This document shows, in pieces, positions 11,401 through 24,070 of a stretch of DNA of 64,000 nt; the stretch's first letter is position 1, and each line of letters begins with the position of its first letter. The DNA is from Camillea tinctor. Lineage: Eukaryota; Ascomycota; Sordariomycetes; Xylariales; Xylariaceae. A program made the position numbers and the translations under genes. A model generated the notes under the pieces. That model was not told where the DNA came from, did not search any database, and saw nothing but the letters and a program-made list of their open reading frames with translations. The stretch is taken from NCBI GenBank assembly GCA_022578605.1, contig MU394063.1, forward strand, positions 186,001 through 250,000, in the 5' to 3' direction.

Positions 11401-13858
11401 CACTCGATCCACTTCCGTCCACCCCCTTTTCCTTTCCCCCAAAACCACCTCCCCACCCCTACCCCCACGCTCCAAATCTACGAACCGACGTCTAGCTACT
11501 CACCACCTCGCCGGGCTCAATACACGCCAAAGGGGGGCCCGCGAGAGCGGAGCGGTGTCCCGGGTCAGAAAGCAAGCAACCAAGAAGGCCGTAGCCCCGG
11601 CGAAACGTAGAGCTTAACCTCGGCCCGAAGATGCGGTCTACGAGGTCCGTGCTAAGGGGAGGGGAGGGGGCGTCGGACAGGTGGCCGAGCGGGAGTGGTG
11701 GCGGGAAAAGAAAAGGGGGAAGGGGGTGGCAAGTAAGGAGGGGGGGGGGCGTGCGATGAGTCCAGTTAAGTTACGGGGGATGCAGGATGAGGAGAGAAGA
11801 GAAGAGGGTCCGGCGTGAGGGTTTAGGTTACGTGCGTACACAGCGTGAGGATGTAACTAACCGCCGGGTAGGGAGTGGTTTGGGTAGAGAGGCATAAACT
11901 GTCCAGACAGAGTGCGAATAGCTTCGCTTGGCAAAGCGGTTCTGGACTGGCGCAGAAAAGAAAAGAAAAAAGAGAAGCAAAAGCCAGACAGAAATTACCG
12001 CAAATCAAATTTTTTTTCTTAAAAAGTCTCTTTTCTGTTTATCGCGAAAAAAATGAAAAGTGAGTAGCCGGTCCCACTCCGATGGGGCGGGCAGGTCAGC
12101 ACGGAAAGGACTCCGCCTTACCCTTACCCTGACCTACCCGGCTTCGCCCTCGATATATTTCCAATCTAGAGGACTTTTCTGCCTTACTCAAGTCTTAGAT
12201 CATATCCTGTGTGTTCTCCAGATTACCTACGCCTCTCGCGGGGGATACAATATCTAGAAGCTCGTCAGTCGTCCCATCCAACTGCTCGTCTCTCTTTTTA
12301 TTCCTTTGATTCTATATCTCTTCATCTACCTACTGAGCACCTTATCTAATCAGAAACACGTACGTACCAAGCCGTTAGACCACTCAGTTAGCCCGGTCCT
12401 AGACCTGCCCAACCGGGTTAGCATACCGGTTCCGCGGTCTCGCCGGACCTCGGAAGCGGAGCCTTTCTCGGCGGATGATTTGGTTTACCACCAAGTTAGG
12501 TATTGCTAGTGTATCATGCATGGGCATAACCTTTACACCCCTTACCCACACCACGCAGTTTTTCTTCTTCTTTTCTCCATATGCCTTTTAACCATTTGAC
12601 ACTGGCTAGACAGGTACACATATCTCAGGGTTTATCTAACCAGAGAAAATCAAAAAACCCAAACATAATTGGTCGTAGAATAAAGAGATTGATATGGGGA
12701 TCCTTATTACACTACACTAAACCTTAGATAGATTAAAAACTGAACCTGTATATGTGACGGAAATAAGCGCTTTCCTTTTGCGGGAAATTCTCGGTGTCTG
12801 CTTTACTCTACTCTCTCTCTTTCTTTCTCCTCTTTCGCTCGTTCGCTCGTTCGCGCGCTTTCGCTGTTATGTAGGGTATTTAGTTTAGGGTTTCAGTTAC
12901 CCCTCCCCCCCTTTTTTAACCCCTTTTTAAAAAAGTAAAATAACGTTATTTTTGTTGATTGTTTGTTTACCGTGATATTGTACGTGTTTCGGACTTCGTG
13001 CTTAGCCTAGTTGGATTTATGGATGTGATAAGGGGTTAGCTCTACAGCATGTAGGTTTTATTTTATTTAAAAAAAAAAGCGTTTACTTGGTAGATAAGAC
13101 CCACCTGCGTACCTAATATAGTGTGTTGTTTGAGGTAATAAACAACTAGTGGGAAAAAAAAAGAAAGACGGAAGAGAAGATAAGAAATTTTAGGAGAAAA
13201 AAAAAGCGTGATGAGAGAGAGGTAGTGGGTCTGTTCAGCAGCCATCTTCACATGCTTATAACATACCCACTTCAGGGGTTTTGAACCAACTCTGTAACTA
13301 GCAACCAAATGCTCTTAGTACGGTCAGATCACATTTTCTTAAACACCAACAATCACCGTTTCCAATATTATCATTATCGTTTGCACAAAGTCATATTCGA
13401 AATTCGATTTCCCTTCTATAAACACCACACCATCCACCCCACATCGACTCCCCAGATCCCATGTACACAAAAAGAGCTTACCCTCCCCCCTTTCCCCCTT
13501 AAACAAAAAATGAATTTTGCTATAGAACAGGGTATATGTCAGTACAAGCGTGGCACTCATGAAGCTTTTGTTTTTGTCCAATGTTCAACGACATCTGTGT
13601 TTTTCGTCATCCTCTCTCCCTTTAGTTTTGCTTCCCCTATTAACACCCATTGATCCTCGCTAAATGCAATGTATGCCGGTGATAATGTTGCTGTGGCATT
13701 CGTTTCCCTACAGGGACACCGCTTGACCGATAAGACGACCGTGACCGTAGGTACTCTCACAGCTCCATCATTGGTGCAACCATGAATGTCCGTAGCACTC
13801 CTTCAACTCCTAATGCAAATTCAGTTGTGTGTTCGTAGGTGTATATACGTGATTGACC
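8473..13858. other. 5.4-kb intergenic region between convergent genes
   Basis: This lies between the 3' ends of the first P450 and the Zn2Cys6 gene. From 8473 to about 10300 it is ordinary AT-leaning sequence, with a short ATAGC tandem near 8622-8641. From about 10300 to 12520 it turns GC-rich with many short overlapping open frames on both strands, none with a recognisable motif. From 12520 to 13858 it is again AT-leaning, with pyrimidine tracts such as CT and CGTT repeats near 12810-12860. I see no gene I can support. Confidence 0.55.
11656..11749 (+). repeat. G-tract cluster (quadruplex-prone)
   Basis: Clustered guanine runs on the plus strand: GGGGAGGGGAGGGGG at 11656-11670, then GGGGGAAGGGGG near 11715-11726 and a long G run near 11738-11749. 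The spacing is compatible with G-quadruplex folding of the plus strand. Read on the other strand it is a C/T-rich tract of the sort found in fungal promoters, but no minus-strand gene follows. Confidence 0.5.
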
Positions 13859-16800
13859 TCAAATACCACCAGTAAACCCCACTCTGCCCATTGATAGCTC
13901 GCTATCCATCCAATTTTGCCAGTTGAAATCCTCTTCGGCGTCCATATTTACATCGTGATCATCGGCATGGGGTGCGTTATTCGTAGTAGTGCTTCCATAT
14001 CCATTAGTCCACGAGTTTTCGCCCCACAACCACGGAGGCGGGTGGTCGTCAACTATCGGTTCGATCCTCTCCCCATTACTCGGTACCGTTCCTTGCACCT
14101 GAACTGGATAAACCTGGTTACCTCTCGAGTTAAAGTTTTCGATGGGAATGGTGGGATGCTGTGATTTGGGAGCCCCTGACTGGTCCATAATTCCTTCGCT
14201 GAAGAATGCCATGCGAGCTAATTCTTGGGCATCGCCTTCAAACGCGGCAGCAATGAAGTTCTGGCAGTTATCGTACGGTAAATTCATATCTTGGTCCATG
14301 TATGGGTATTGATCATGCCCTACTTGGTTGTCCTCCTTGGTTGATTCTTCAGTTTTGTTGTCTTCTTTTGGTGTGTCAGTATTTTTAATACATGAAAGAT
14401 GGGAGGGCTTTTCTGGTCCCTTAGTGCCCACAAGTCTTCGCCAGCGTTCCTGTGCAAGCACATTGCGTACCGAGCTAGGAAGATGTTGGAAACTAGCTGG
14501 CGGAACTTTGTTGCATTCCCTGATGTCTAATTCTTGAGCTGCCTGGGGATCTGCTCGTAATCGCTTAATTTCCTCTTCGCGATGTTTCTTGGCCTTGATT
14601 AAGAGTTTCCGCAGTGGCATCCATACAGCAGGTCTGGCGAAATCGGCAGGGTCTACCATTTGGAAAGTAGCATTGAGCGCCATCCAGCCACGCTCCACTG
14701 AGGCGGTCCATGGGCGTCGACAAACCTCAAGCAAGAGATAAGCGACCGCATGCCATTGGGTATATGTTTGGAAGAGCCAGCGCCAGGGCCTGCATCGAGG
14801 CTCCCCATTTAAGACTTTGTTGTATTCGACCACTTCAACGGCAGACATGAAGAGGCGATCTCGTACATCCCCCGAGAGGTCTTGACCTGTCGAAGACATC
14901 AGCATCGGCTGATAGATAACCAAGCTCATTTTAGCCATAATCAGTCGGGCGATCGTAGCAGCAACCCAGTTCAGCACATCGCCCTCCTTGTCTGCGCAAT
15001 TCTTCAAATACTTTTCGTCGATGCGTTCGTACATCTCAATGAGCATGTTTTCTCTTTCTTGTAATGTTGTTTGAGAGTCTGGAGGGCATGCTGCCACCGA
15101 ACTAGCCACAAAATGCATTCTTCTTGCAAGCGTGCAAATCTCGTAGCGAATAAGGCAAAATGTCATATCGGTACCACCCTTCCTCTCCTCTGGGAATTCG
15201 GTCATTTCTGGGCTAATATCAGCATCATTGATGTTTAATGGATATTGCGTATCGAATGTCCGATCCGAAATCGTCAATTCTGTGCCTTGGTCTTCTGCTG
15301 ATCGAAGGTCGAGAACACAGATTGCCCACCACAGCCGGCGGCGCATTTCCACATCGAAAGGGCTCAGGTTTTCGAAGTGAGTGCCTTCTCTGTGAATTCC
15401 TAGCGATTGCGCTATGCGAATCGCAAGACCAGTAAGCGTCCACGCAAATCTTGTATCATCATATCTCCGGACTAGCACGAGAAATAAGACAAAAGCTTGG
15501 GCAACAACCAATTCCGAGCTTGTCAGAAAGTTGGCCTTGGAAAGAGCTTGCTCCGTGGCAAAACGATACCGGCTAATCAACTGCTTCTTCTCGGCCCCAA
15601 AATTGACCTTGACCTACAGAAACGTGTAAGCGAGCCTATCTGACCAGCAGTGACAGACAGTATGAACCTACCTCTTCCTCCTCCATAGAAGTAATAGCGG
15701 CGTAATATATCGAAAATAAAAGGGCCTCCATTCCAGGCGGGATATTACTCATGTTAGAGCGTTGCTCGCGTATGATCTTAGTCATTGAGGGCACATGCAA
15801 AATCTTGACAAGGGGATCGACATTCTCTGTATAGACCTGCCATATGAATGGGATCTGTGACGGCAGTGGATGCAATTTCCTCAAGTCCACATCAGAGGAG
15901 CTGTATCCTAGCACAAACCCGTGGTGGTCGACATGTTGATCTGGATATTGGGAAATATCGGCAGGGGTGCTGCCATCATCGGAATCGTCTGTGTCGTCGT
16001 CGGTGAGCCGTTGGGTCTCGGCTCGAAGCTCATTGATCTAGGTTACGTTAATTCTTCGCCATTTGACCAGACCCGGGCAGGGCGCGGTGTCAATTCCCTG
16101 CACACCTACCTCGTCATTTATCTTTGACCAGAACGAACTGCTAACATAGCGCGTTTTGCCCTTTTCATTCAACACCAGCCTCCCGAAATCCTTGTGGACC
16201 TCCCCAGTCGGACTCTTCAATGCGCTGCTAGTCGAATCACCCGTATATTTGCGGCTCGGCAATGGCGGGTAGCCACCAGGCAGATTTTCGCTGTAGGCAG
16301 TTGTGTTATGTTTCCTTCTCTCCCTCTCCCTCTCCTGGGCGCTCTCGAGAGCTGCTTCGGGCGACTCTCCTCCGCTGCTACCATGTCGTGCCGTCTCGAA
16401 TTCAATCTGGCCGCTGAGGTCCTCCACAATGCCTTCCAGTTTCCGTAGCCGCTTCATCAACTCGATCTCGCGCTCGCTCGTCTGTTTCGGCGGGGCATTG
16501 GGGTCTTTGACACGTGGTCGTCGAGGTGCCCTACCGGGCGCGGGGAAAACGCATTGAATCTGAGCCTTGCGACAATTGCCGCAAGGCATGTGTTTGTCGC
16601 AGCGAACCTTGCGCCGACGACATGTCACGCAGCTTCTTGGGTTCAAGGCAGAGGAGGGAGTGACAGACGGGTCGAGGGTAATTGGGCCAGCAGAGGTGAA
16701 GGGCTGATGCGTAGTAGCGGGCGAACCATTTAGGGAGGAGTTGGCTCGGGGCGGGACATAGTCTTGAGGTGTCGAGACGGCGGGCGAGTTGCTCGAGGTT

Positions 16801-16874
16801 CCGTTCGGCGTGACGGTAGCGGAAGAACCCATTGAGTTGTTGGTGTCTCGAATACCAGTAGAGACGCTCACCAT
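13859..16874 (-). CDS. Zn2Cys6 (C6) fungal transcription factor with middle-homology domain
   Basis: Nuclear DNA-binding regulator. Three exons, 16874-16110, 16037-15672 and 15613-13859, with GTAGGT donors and CTAG/GTAG acceptors, give 961 residues. The binuclear zinc cluster occupies residues 82-108 with the canonical spacing C-x2-C-x6-C-x5-C-x2-C-x6-C (CVTCRRRKVRC first half), followed by a basic linker (RRPRVKD). A short Leu-containing heptad segment (residues about 135-160) is the likely dimerisation helix. The central part (IHREGTHFENLSPFDVEMRR, then LWWAICVLDLRSAEDQG) is the fungal-specific transcription factor domain (PF04082 type). The N-terminus and C-terminus are Ser/Pro- and Asp/Asn-rich, as activation regions often are. 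The start lies in a strong context (CCCACCATGG). The targets are unknown; no cluster surrounds it. Confidence 0.93.
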
Positions 16875-19800
16875 GGTGGGGGGATCTACGGATGCAGTTC
16901 CCGGCGCGAAGCCGAGGTCATGGAACTCAACTGGTGGCGAGGATGCGAGGAACTTCCTTCGGGTCTTGGCCTGATGAGGAGACGTGATTTATTGTCGCTC
17001 AATCGCCTAATGCTGGTAATGACGGACAGAACGGAAGAAGGGAAATAAGTAAGTTGGTAACCGGCGGTTGCTGGTGTGTACGGAGTAACGGAAGTGGAAA
17101 TGGAAGTGGATGTGTGGATGTGGATGTAGAAAGCTTTGTGTTTAGGAACGGACAGGGCTGAAGCGAATTCTCAACAGGAAAAAAAAGAGAGAATTTCGGG
17201 ACCACGAAGTAGGGACCACAAAGCCTAGTGCTAAGACTGTATAATCTAAACTGTCTAGGTCCAAACTTGGACCAAGTCTTGCCCTCCTGTCATTGACTCA
17301 CTACCAGGAAGATGACGTTTAGAGCCCCGCTGGCTAGGAGGTATTACTTCTGCAAGGTGTTGTCGACGATTGTTGCTTTATTTCGGGCTTACAAAGTTGG
17401 GTTCGGCTCCGAGTTAAGCAAGCTAGAACCGGGACTATAACAGAGACACTCCAAGTGTGTGTACGGCAATAAACAAAGTCTCCGGTGAGCTGGGAATAAG
17501 ACGAAGATCTTTATTGCTGCTGAGTAACTGCTATTTGTGCATTACACTAGGTTAGGACAGGACCGTCCGGCCCCATCGAAAGTAAGGCTTGGCAGGGCGT
17601 GGGGCGGCAAAGGAATCTGAGGAGTAAGAGGAAAATGGAAAATGGAAAAAAAGAAGAAAAAAGCTCAGGGGATTCAGGGTAGAGAGCACGGAGACCAGGT
17701 GTGTAGGGGAAGCAGAGAAACGTATAACCTACCTACAGCTAAATAACTCCCTCTTTGGTAATTGTAACCAAGGGCTGTATCGGCTCTATCGGTTTGTCTC
17801 CAGTTAACTTCACCTAACCCGGCTTAGGGATAGTATCGTTGATACGCCTGTGGTGGGCGGAAACAGGGTGATATTCAAAATAGATCTTGTGATTAGGGGG
17901 TCCGACGAATGGCATGGCGAGTTGTCCATCCCTGAACTGCATTCTATGAAATATAGCTGCAGATGCCGCCCGGAAACGGAGCCCCCTAGTGCTTTAGCCC
18001 CTTGCTTTTCAAAAGCCGTAGGAATAGCGGAATCCTTTTGGTTTTTTTTCCCTCTCTCTCTCGTTTCTTTGCCTCCTTATGTCGGTCGGCATGGTCAGGC
18101 TTAGCATGTCTCAGCGAAGAGGAAAACAGATCGACAAGCTGCAGGTAAAATTCTTTGGGCATCGCTCCTGGACCTATAAGATCCACTGTCTGTGGAGAAT
18201 GGTACCTCGCATTATCGACTAGAGTTTTCCAGAAGAACTTTGGATCTTCTGAGCTGACAAGTGAAACACCAACGTCAAGAACAAGCTAACACCTCACGTA
18301 ATAGTTATCTGTATTACCAAAGTTATGACTTTTGCATTTATGCCCCCTGCCCAATTATCAGTCGAACGGTGTGGCGGATGAGACCTTCGTCATATATATA
18401 ATGTGTGGCGTACCTGGTCATAAGTAGGTAACATATCGTACTACCTACCTACTCTCCATACAGGCTAATTTCTAAGTTGTAAGATCGAAGACGCCAATGG
18501 GGAAAAGAAAAGCCCAAAGGCGTTGACTAAAAATCTGCATCATGTCGACATTAGTAAGCGCACGAAGACAATTGAGCATGCCAACGTTACCAACTCATCT
18601 CAATTGTATTGTAACTTAACCCCTCGTTTGCAGGACTTAAAAAACATCTACCTATCGGGTCAGAGTTAAGTTGGTGATCATAAGCGTTGATGACTATACG
18701 CCTGCTGCAGAGACTACATACAACTTATACCCATAGGTAGGCATAATTATCAAGATGCAAACGTCTTCGTCATTAGAGAAGATGGTGTTCTTGGCGAAGT
18801 TTTGGCTTACAATCTGAGGAATTTGGATATCTAGATAATGGAAATCCGGAATTTGCCATGGCCCAGACCTCATCAGGTTCTGGTATTGGCTGAAGCCCTC
18901 TTGGCTACGGAACCGCTTGGCTAACCATTCTCCCTTGTTACTTGGCAGCAGATGTACTGTACTATATGTACTGTACCGTACATAAATACCCACTACCTCC
19001 GATTGGTGGTCAAGTGGAATGGAGGATTGCATAGGCGATCTGATCTGTCTACGAAGAAAGGTGCTCCGGCTACTCCGCCGAGTTATACCTGAGTATCGGA
19101 AGTCAGCCAAGCAGGAGGGCTATTAGCCCCGATGTCGCTACCGATCAGAGATCTCAGGCAGGTTAGAAGCTTTCTGATCAGGTCTTATACGTTGCAGTTA
19201 GCTCCGAAAGGCCGGCGCAGGTCGTATCGGAGCAGCTGCACGAGAGGCCGAGCGCGAGGATCGGCTCCGCAAAGAATTGATGCATGGCTGTCAGAAAGCT
19301 TGTTCTCTTGACCAAAGATAATTCAGGTGATGCTAGGAATTGAGAATTCGTTGCTTTTCAAGACAGAGCGTTAATGATATGGAAGCGACCGCAGGGAACC
19401 TCCAGCTTCAAATACTACTACGTAGTCCGTGGAAACACACGGTAATTCAATAAAGCGCAAGCCAATTCACGAAGGTTGTACGGAGTACTAAGTATGGTAT
19501 GGTAAAAGAAGTTGATTCTTATAAGTTTAACGAATAACTAGAACTGAAATATTTATAACTGTGCGTCAAGTTGGGGGTAGACCACCAACCCACTAGATCA
19601 ACGGCGCGCTTTGGCCTATCCCGACAAAAGAATATCAGAATTTCATAGCCGACCGCTACGAAATCTCAACCGTGACAAAAAGTTTTATTTTCCATTTGCT
19701 TTTTTTTTCTTTTTCAATTTTAATATTTTCGTCAATGATACGGGAATAACAGCATTGTCTTTCAACCACCTGCACTGCCGTGACAGAAACAAGTATATTA

Positions 19801-19909
19801 GCGTTAAGCTGATGAAACTTAACGCTACTTAAATACACTAATAACATGGAGGTGACATGGCTTTCCATTAAAGCATTAGTTTCTCAGATCAAAAAAAAGG
19901 AATTGAGTA
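16875..19909. other. upstream region of the C6 regulator and further intergenic DNA
   Basis: The first few hundred bases (16875-17210) are pyrimidine-rich on the minus strand, as expected for the leader and promoter of the regulator gene. The remainder has no gene I can support. A 138-codon minus-strand frame at 18694-19110 has no recognisable domain, signal peptide or codon pattern and is treated as chance. Confidence 0.5.
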
Positions 19910-19989
19910 TGCATTCTGCGGGAATCGAACCCACGGCTTCAGCTATCGAATAATGGAAGGCTGAAATGTTACCATTACACCAAGAATGC
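19910..19989 (-). tRNA. tRNA-Gly (anticodon UCC) with a short intron
   Basis: On the minus strand the acceptor arms GCATTCT and AGAATGC pair over seven bases, with discriminator A at 19910. The D arm contains GTGTAATGGTAACAT, the T arm is GTGGGTTCGATTCCCGC, and the anticodon stem is TCAGC/GCTGA. The loop reads C-T-TCC-A, which gives anticodon UCC (glycine). Between A37 and the 3' stem there are ten bases where one is expected, so a 9-base intron at the canonical position (after base 37) must be removed. Without it the tRNA is 71 bases. Boxes A and B are intact. Confidence 0.9.
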
Positions 19990-21397
19990 AATATTTTGAG
20001 TAATTCACTTGCTTAAGTAATCCACGATGAAATTTGTGTTGACATGACTATAGATAGGAAGCCATCTATGTTTAAAGGCATTGTCCCAATCTAACTAAAA
20101 AGGCCTTGTGTAGTAGCGACAGTGCAAGGTGTTTGTTCTTCTAAACCATCTCTCCTATTCTTCAAGTATTTATATTCCCAAAATAGGTAAATTGACAAGG
20201 ATGCTCAAAGAATATCAATATGTTCATGAGCTTTTGGAAGTACAGGATCTCTATATAGTTTACCGAAGGTAGGCCAATATCTCATAGATTGACCATTGAC
20301 GATAAATAAACAGGGGCGTAGACAGCCATCTTTTCAAAGTACTAAAAGTAGGTACAGAGCAGAGTCAAGCTGATAACACTACTATCTGGGGGGGGGGGCC
20401 CCCCCCCCCCCCCGCCCCCGCACCACGCCTAGCACCAGCAAAAAAAGGGAGACAAACAACAAACAGAGCAAAACAACNNNNNNNNNNCCAAAAAAAAACT
20501 GGGGGTTTTCCACCCAATTTTTAAAATTAATAAATTTTTGTAAACCCCATATTAAACTTTTTAAACAAAATTAAACCCCCCCCCCCCCCCCCCCGCGTCC
20601 CATCTATCATAATCGTATCGTGTCTAACTGAATAGTAAATACACATCTCGCGGGAGCTATACCCCGGTGGCATCGACTAGCCAACCTTTCTGAAACAGTT
20701 ACCCGTAGCAGACCTACTTCGACGCGGAAACATGGCCCCGTCGTCCGAAGCCAACAAGCTGAATTGTCGTCAAATACTAAGTCAATATGGCATAGACTTG
20801 TGTAACAATTACTAGTACAGCTTAGCACTTTCCTAGTGAAGTCTTCTCAAGCGTGACACACAAGGTAAGCTGACAACGATCTGTTGGTCAGCTCAACCGT
20901 AACAGGAATGTGTGACATGAAGAAAACGAAGGCCTATACGGATGGGAACTGATAGATGGTCTACAACAGTTAATAGGGGTTTGTATACACAGCCTTATGG
21001 ACTAAGCGTGGAGTTTCACGCTCACGCTAACCTTGAGTAACTGACTCTTTCAAATTCTATTACGTACTTTGTTATAATAATCGAGTCTGGTTACCCATCT
21101 ACTTAGTTACAGTTCAGTTGCGTGTATGTTTGTTTCTATGGAGATGTTGTGCTCGCAACTTATGTCCAAAGTCCCCGTGATATAGGGACACTTGCTCGAT
21201 TCGCTAGTAATAAAGCATCATTTTATTCTCGGCGTGAGCTTCGACACCGCCACTTGTACGAATGTAACTCTTCAGTGTTCCCATGATGACCTGCAAAGTC
21301 TCGAGCTACGCCTCCGGAATTGAGATAATGATCTCATCGAAATCCTAAGGACCTCAAATAGTATAGCGAAGCCTTTCGTCAAGTGCGACAAATTGTC
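19990..21397. other. intergenic DNA containing an assembly gap
   Basis: No coding sequence is visible. The segment contains the N-gap and low-quality homopolymer flanks listed separately, and ends at the TATA box of the small secreted protein gene. Confidence 0.6.
20389..20595. other. assembly gap (10 N) with unreliable flanks
   Basis: Ten N occupy 20478-20487. On the left lies a run of G followed immediately by a run of C; on the right, long A runs, simple AT/C text and another long C run near 20577-20595. Homopolymers of this kind on both sides of a scaffold gap are typical of read-end artefacts. Sequence here should not be interpreted, and the true gap length is unknown. Confidence 0.9.
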
Positions 21398-21405
21398 TAT
21401 AAAAG
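21398..21405 (+). promoter_or_regulatory. TATA box of the ten-cysteine secreted protein gene
   Basis: TATAAAAG lies 108 bases upstream of the start codon at 21506, which is good core-promoter spacing for a filamentous fungus. Confidence 0.5.
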
Positions 21406-21505
21406 GAGCAACTTCCTCAGGAATAACCAGGTAACTCTGCCAGAATCCAGTCAACAAGTCAACAGAATACCTACAAAACATACTACTTTACCTCCCAACG
21501 CAATC

Positions 21506-21871
21506 ATGGTTCAGATTATCAATGTTCTCACTGTGGCCACTGCCATCATTTCAGGGGCTTCAGCCGCTTGCACTTGCGACCCTGGGCATGATTACTGTGG
21601 GTGGGTGCTGCTTGGGGAGTTTGGTACGCATCAAAAAGCATTCGTTGTAGTATAAAACAATGGTAATATTGACTATTACCGTCAACTAGGTTGCTCAGCC
21701 ACCGATCTTCGCGGGACTGTGGGAAATAGCCCCTACGGCCAGCTTTACGTCTGCGCTGCCGACGGATCCAGTGCTGACCAACTTGCGGTTTGCCCCAATG
21801 ACCGCTGCGAACGACCTGATAACGATGCCTGTATTGGAATCGACTATTGCTGCCCCCCGACAGTAGGTTAG
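21506..21871 (+). CDS. small secreted cysteine-rich protein (effector-like)
   Basis: Two exons, 21506-21623 and 21690-21871, joined by a GTACGC...CTAG intron, give a 99-residue protein. Residues 1-21 form a signal peptide (hydrophobic core VLTVATAIISGASA, then AC). The mature part of about 78 residues contains ten cysteines: a CTC near its start, six single ones and a terminal CC pair, enough for five disulfides. The joined frame closes exactly at TAG 21871 and every cysteine falls in the spliced frame, which supports the model. No family is recognised. Size, export signal and cysteine density are those of fungal effector candidates or small antimicrobial-type proteins; its function is not inferable. 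A TATA box lies upstream. Confidence 0.75.
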
Positions 21872-24070
21872 GACTGAACTCTCAGGAGGGATGGAAGACG
21901 GGGGTTCGCTTGAACATGTTGACACCGGGAAATTTTCCGCGAACAAGAAGCCTTTCTAGAGCTTGAGGAATCTGGAGTCATATTTGTAACTTAATACTAG
22001 CTGGCCAGCTATTCGTTCCCCATGAGTTACCATATTTGAGATATCAATCTATTTCATTTTCACAAGTCTAAGTACATACCACAATGACGAATTAACTTGG
22101 CATTATTACAACATACAATTACAGAATAGGCTAGTTGGGAGGGCCATTATAACTTATGTCGTATGTAAATTTTAGTGGGGTCTGGTTTGAAATTTTGTAT
22201 TCAAATCTGACAACTTATAGAGTTGTGGGGTTAGGGGGTCGTATGATGCGTTCCATTACCACCCCCTTGTGATCCGATCGGAACATTTGAATAGATCTCT
22301 TACCAAGAAATAAACTCCGATCTTAGTAGAGAGTCAGATTATCCTATAGCACTTAGCGATGTCATACCCTAATCCATACTAGATAGGAGTAACGTTGTAA
22401 TAAGCTGACCATTCGGGGTATATACTATCACATGGCTCAGGAATAAATTAATATTCCAACCATTGTTTCAACAAGATTTTTTTTCAGTTACTAGTTATAC
22501 CTATCTGGCTACGTGCTGACCTGGATCTGACCTATGCAAGAAGACGGTGATAACGGACGTAAATGTTGATAATATACAAAGGTAGTTTGAATGGTTGCCA
22601 GAGGATTCTGTGGAGAAAATGTTCCACTTGTATCTATGTGGACTCTCTTGGACTGATTACTGATTTGTTTGACCAAATCTCTCTCAGTATAATTCCAAAC
22701 CGTCCTGTTTAACCCTTTCACTGCCAAATACGGACTGCGAGCAACAAAGAGATGGGAATATAAGTTAGGACTCAGGTCAAACATAACTTCAAAGCCAATA
22801 TAAACGGTGGTGTTGGTAGCATTCTACTCGCATGTACAAAATGGTCGAAGGGTAAAAATTGGCATTCAATCCTCCAACGTTCACTATTTCAAAGGCAAGG
22901 TAAAGAGAACGGGAACCATCGGCATTAGAAACGACACAAAAGTATAACTACCATAAAATGACTTTGAAATTACGACATTTCTATTGGCAAGGATTTAATC
23001 ATAGACACCGAAGAGGAAGTTAAAAGTTGTGGGGTTGTTATCGAGTTGCCTTGTAGTATAGTATAATTAAGCACGTTATATAGAGCGAGCCATTTGTCGC
23101 ATCATCCATTCTTCAGGGTCTCCTATACTTTATGTTTTCGGAATTTAATTATACTGCGTTTCGAACCTTTTGAAACTTATTGAATAGTAATTTGTGTAGT
23201 ACCATCTGGTAAACGATGAAACGTTATTACTTAGCATAACTTAATCAGTTACGTTGAACGCATCTCCATTGAGTGAGACATAGGAACACTTCGCACTTTA
23301 GAAATATTATTGGACTATGTACGAAACATATTATCAGTAGGTAATAGTAATAACATATAAAACGAATTAGACCTTGGTAAGTTAAGCAGACTAATTTATT
23401 ACATCTAACGGGCTTCTGTTAGTCTCACGGATAGAGGTCCGGTCTCCTGGCCCCACCTTCACGTAGTTGGAAGCCCGGCCTTTTCGGCTCTTTCTCACCA
23501 TGCAAGGATCCTTCTTGGCCATAGTAGTTCGCATCATCCTACCTAGGGCTACATGCATAATGACTAATGAAGTATTAGCTCCTAATCACAAATCTGAGTT
23601 ATGCCAGTAACGCATACTTAACCGATGGCTATTTGTTCAAATAAGTAGATAGGTCGCCGATAAAAGGAGAGTCGGGGTATAGAAAACACTAGACACTGGC
23701 TATAATATGTTTATTAAGACGACACAGTTCATCTTAATCTTGGAACACCCACTGGCTCTCGTCATCATGTCACCATAGTTCTCGCAGGCATGGAAAGGGA
23801 GGAGGGAAAAAAGAATCAATTCGTCATTAGCACACGGGAAGATCCAGATCCAACCCCCAAATTAGACTAGATGAGTGGAGAGAGTATGCTTCCCGGTCGA
23901 TCAACAGGTGGCTAGACCCCTCCTTTTTGTATCCTACATATTATCATTACATTCTTGAACCTCCCCCCTTCCTCCCCTACCCTCCCTCCGTCCCTTGAAG
24001 CAGGCAAGGGTCATTGGTTATTCTCGGCCTCAATAGGTTGACAAGTCCTGCAGACTAGTTCATTCCATCT
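21872..24070. other. intergenic, AT-leaning, no gene seen
   Basis: The 2.2 kb between the ten-cysteine protein and the DUF1264 gene holds only short chance frames. No RNA gene signature was found. Confidence 0.5.

Noticed and set aside
18694..19110. 138-codon minus-strand frame
   Set aside because: The translation shows no family motif, and the region has no promoter or codon pattern that sets it apart. It could be an orphan gene but cannot be supported.
22081..22140. Possible fourth copy of the LTR-like element (CACAATGAC followed by TACAGAAT)
   Set aside because: Only short words match, in the wrong order and spacing, and the second palindrome arm is absent.
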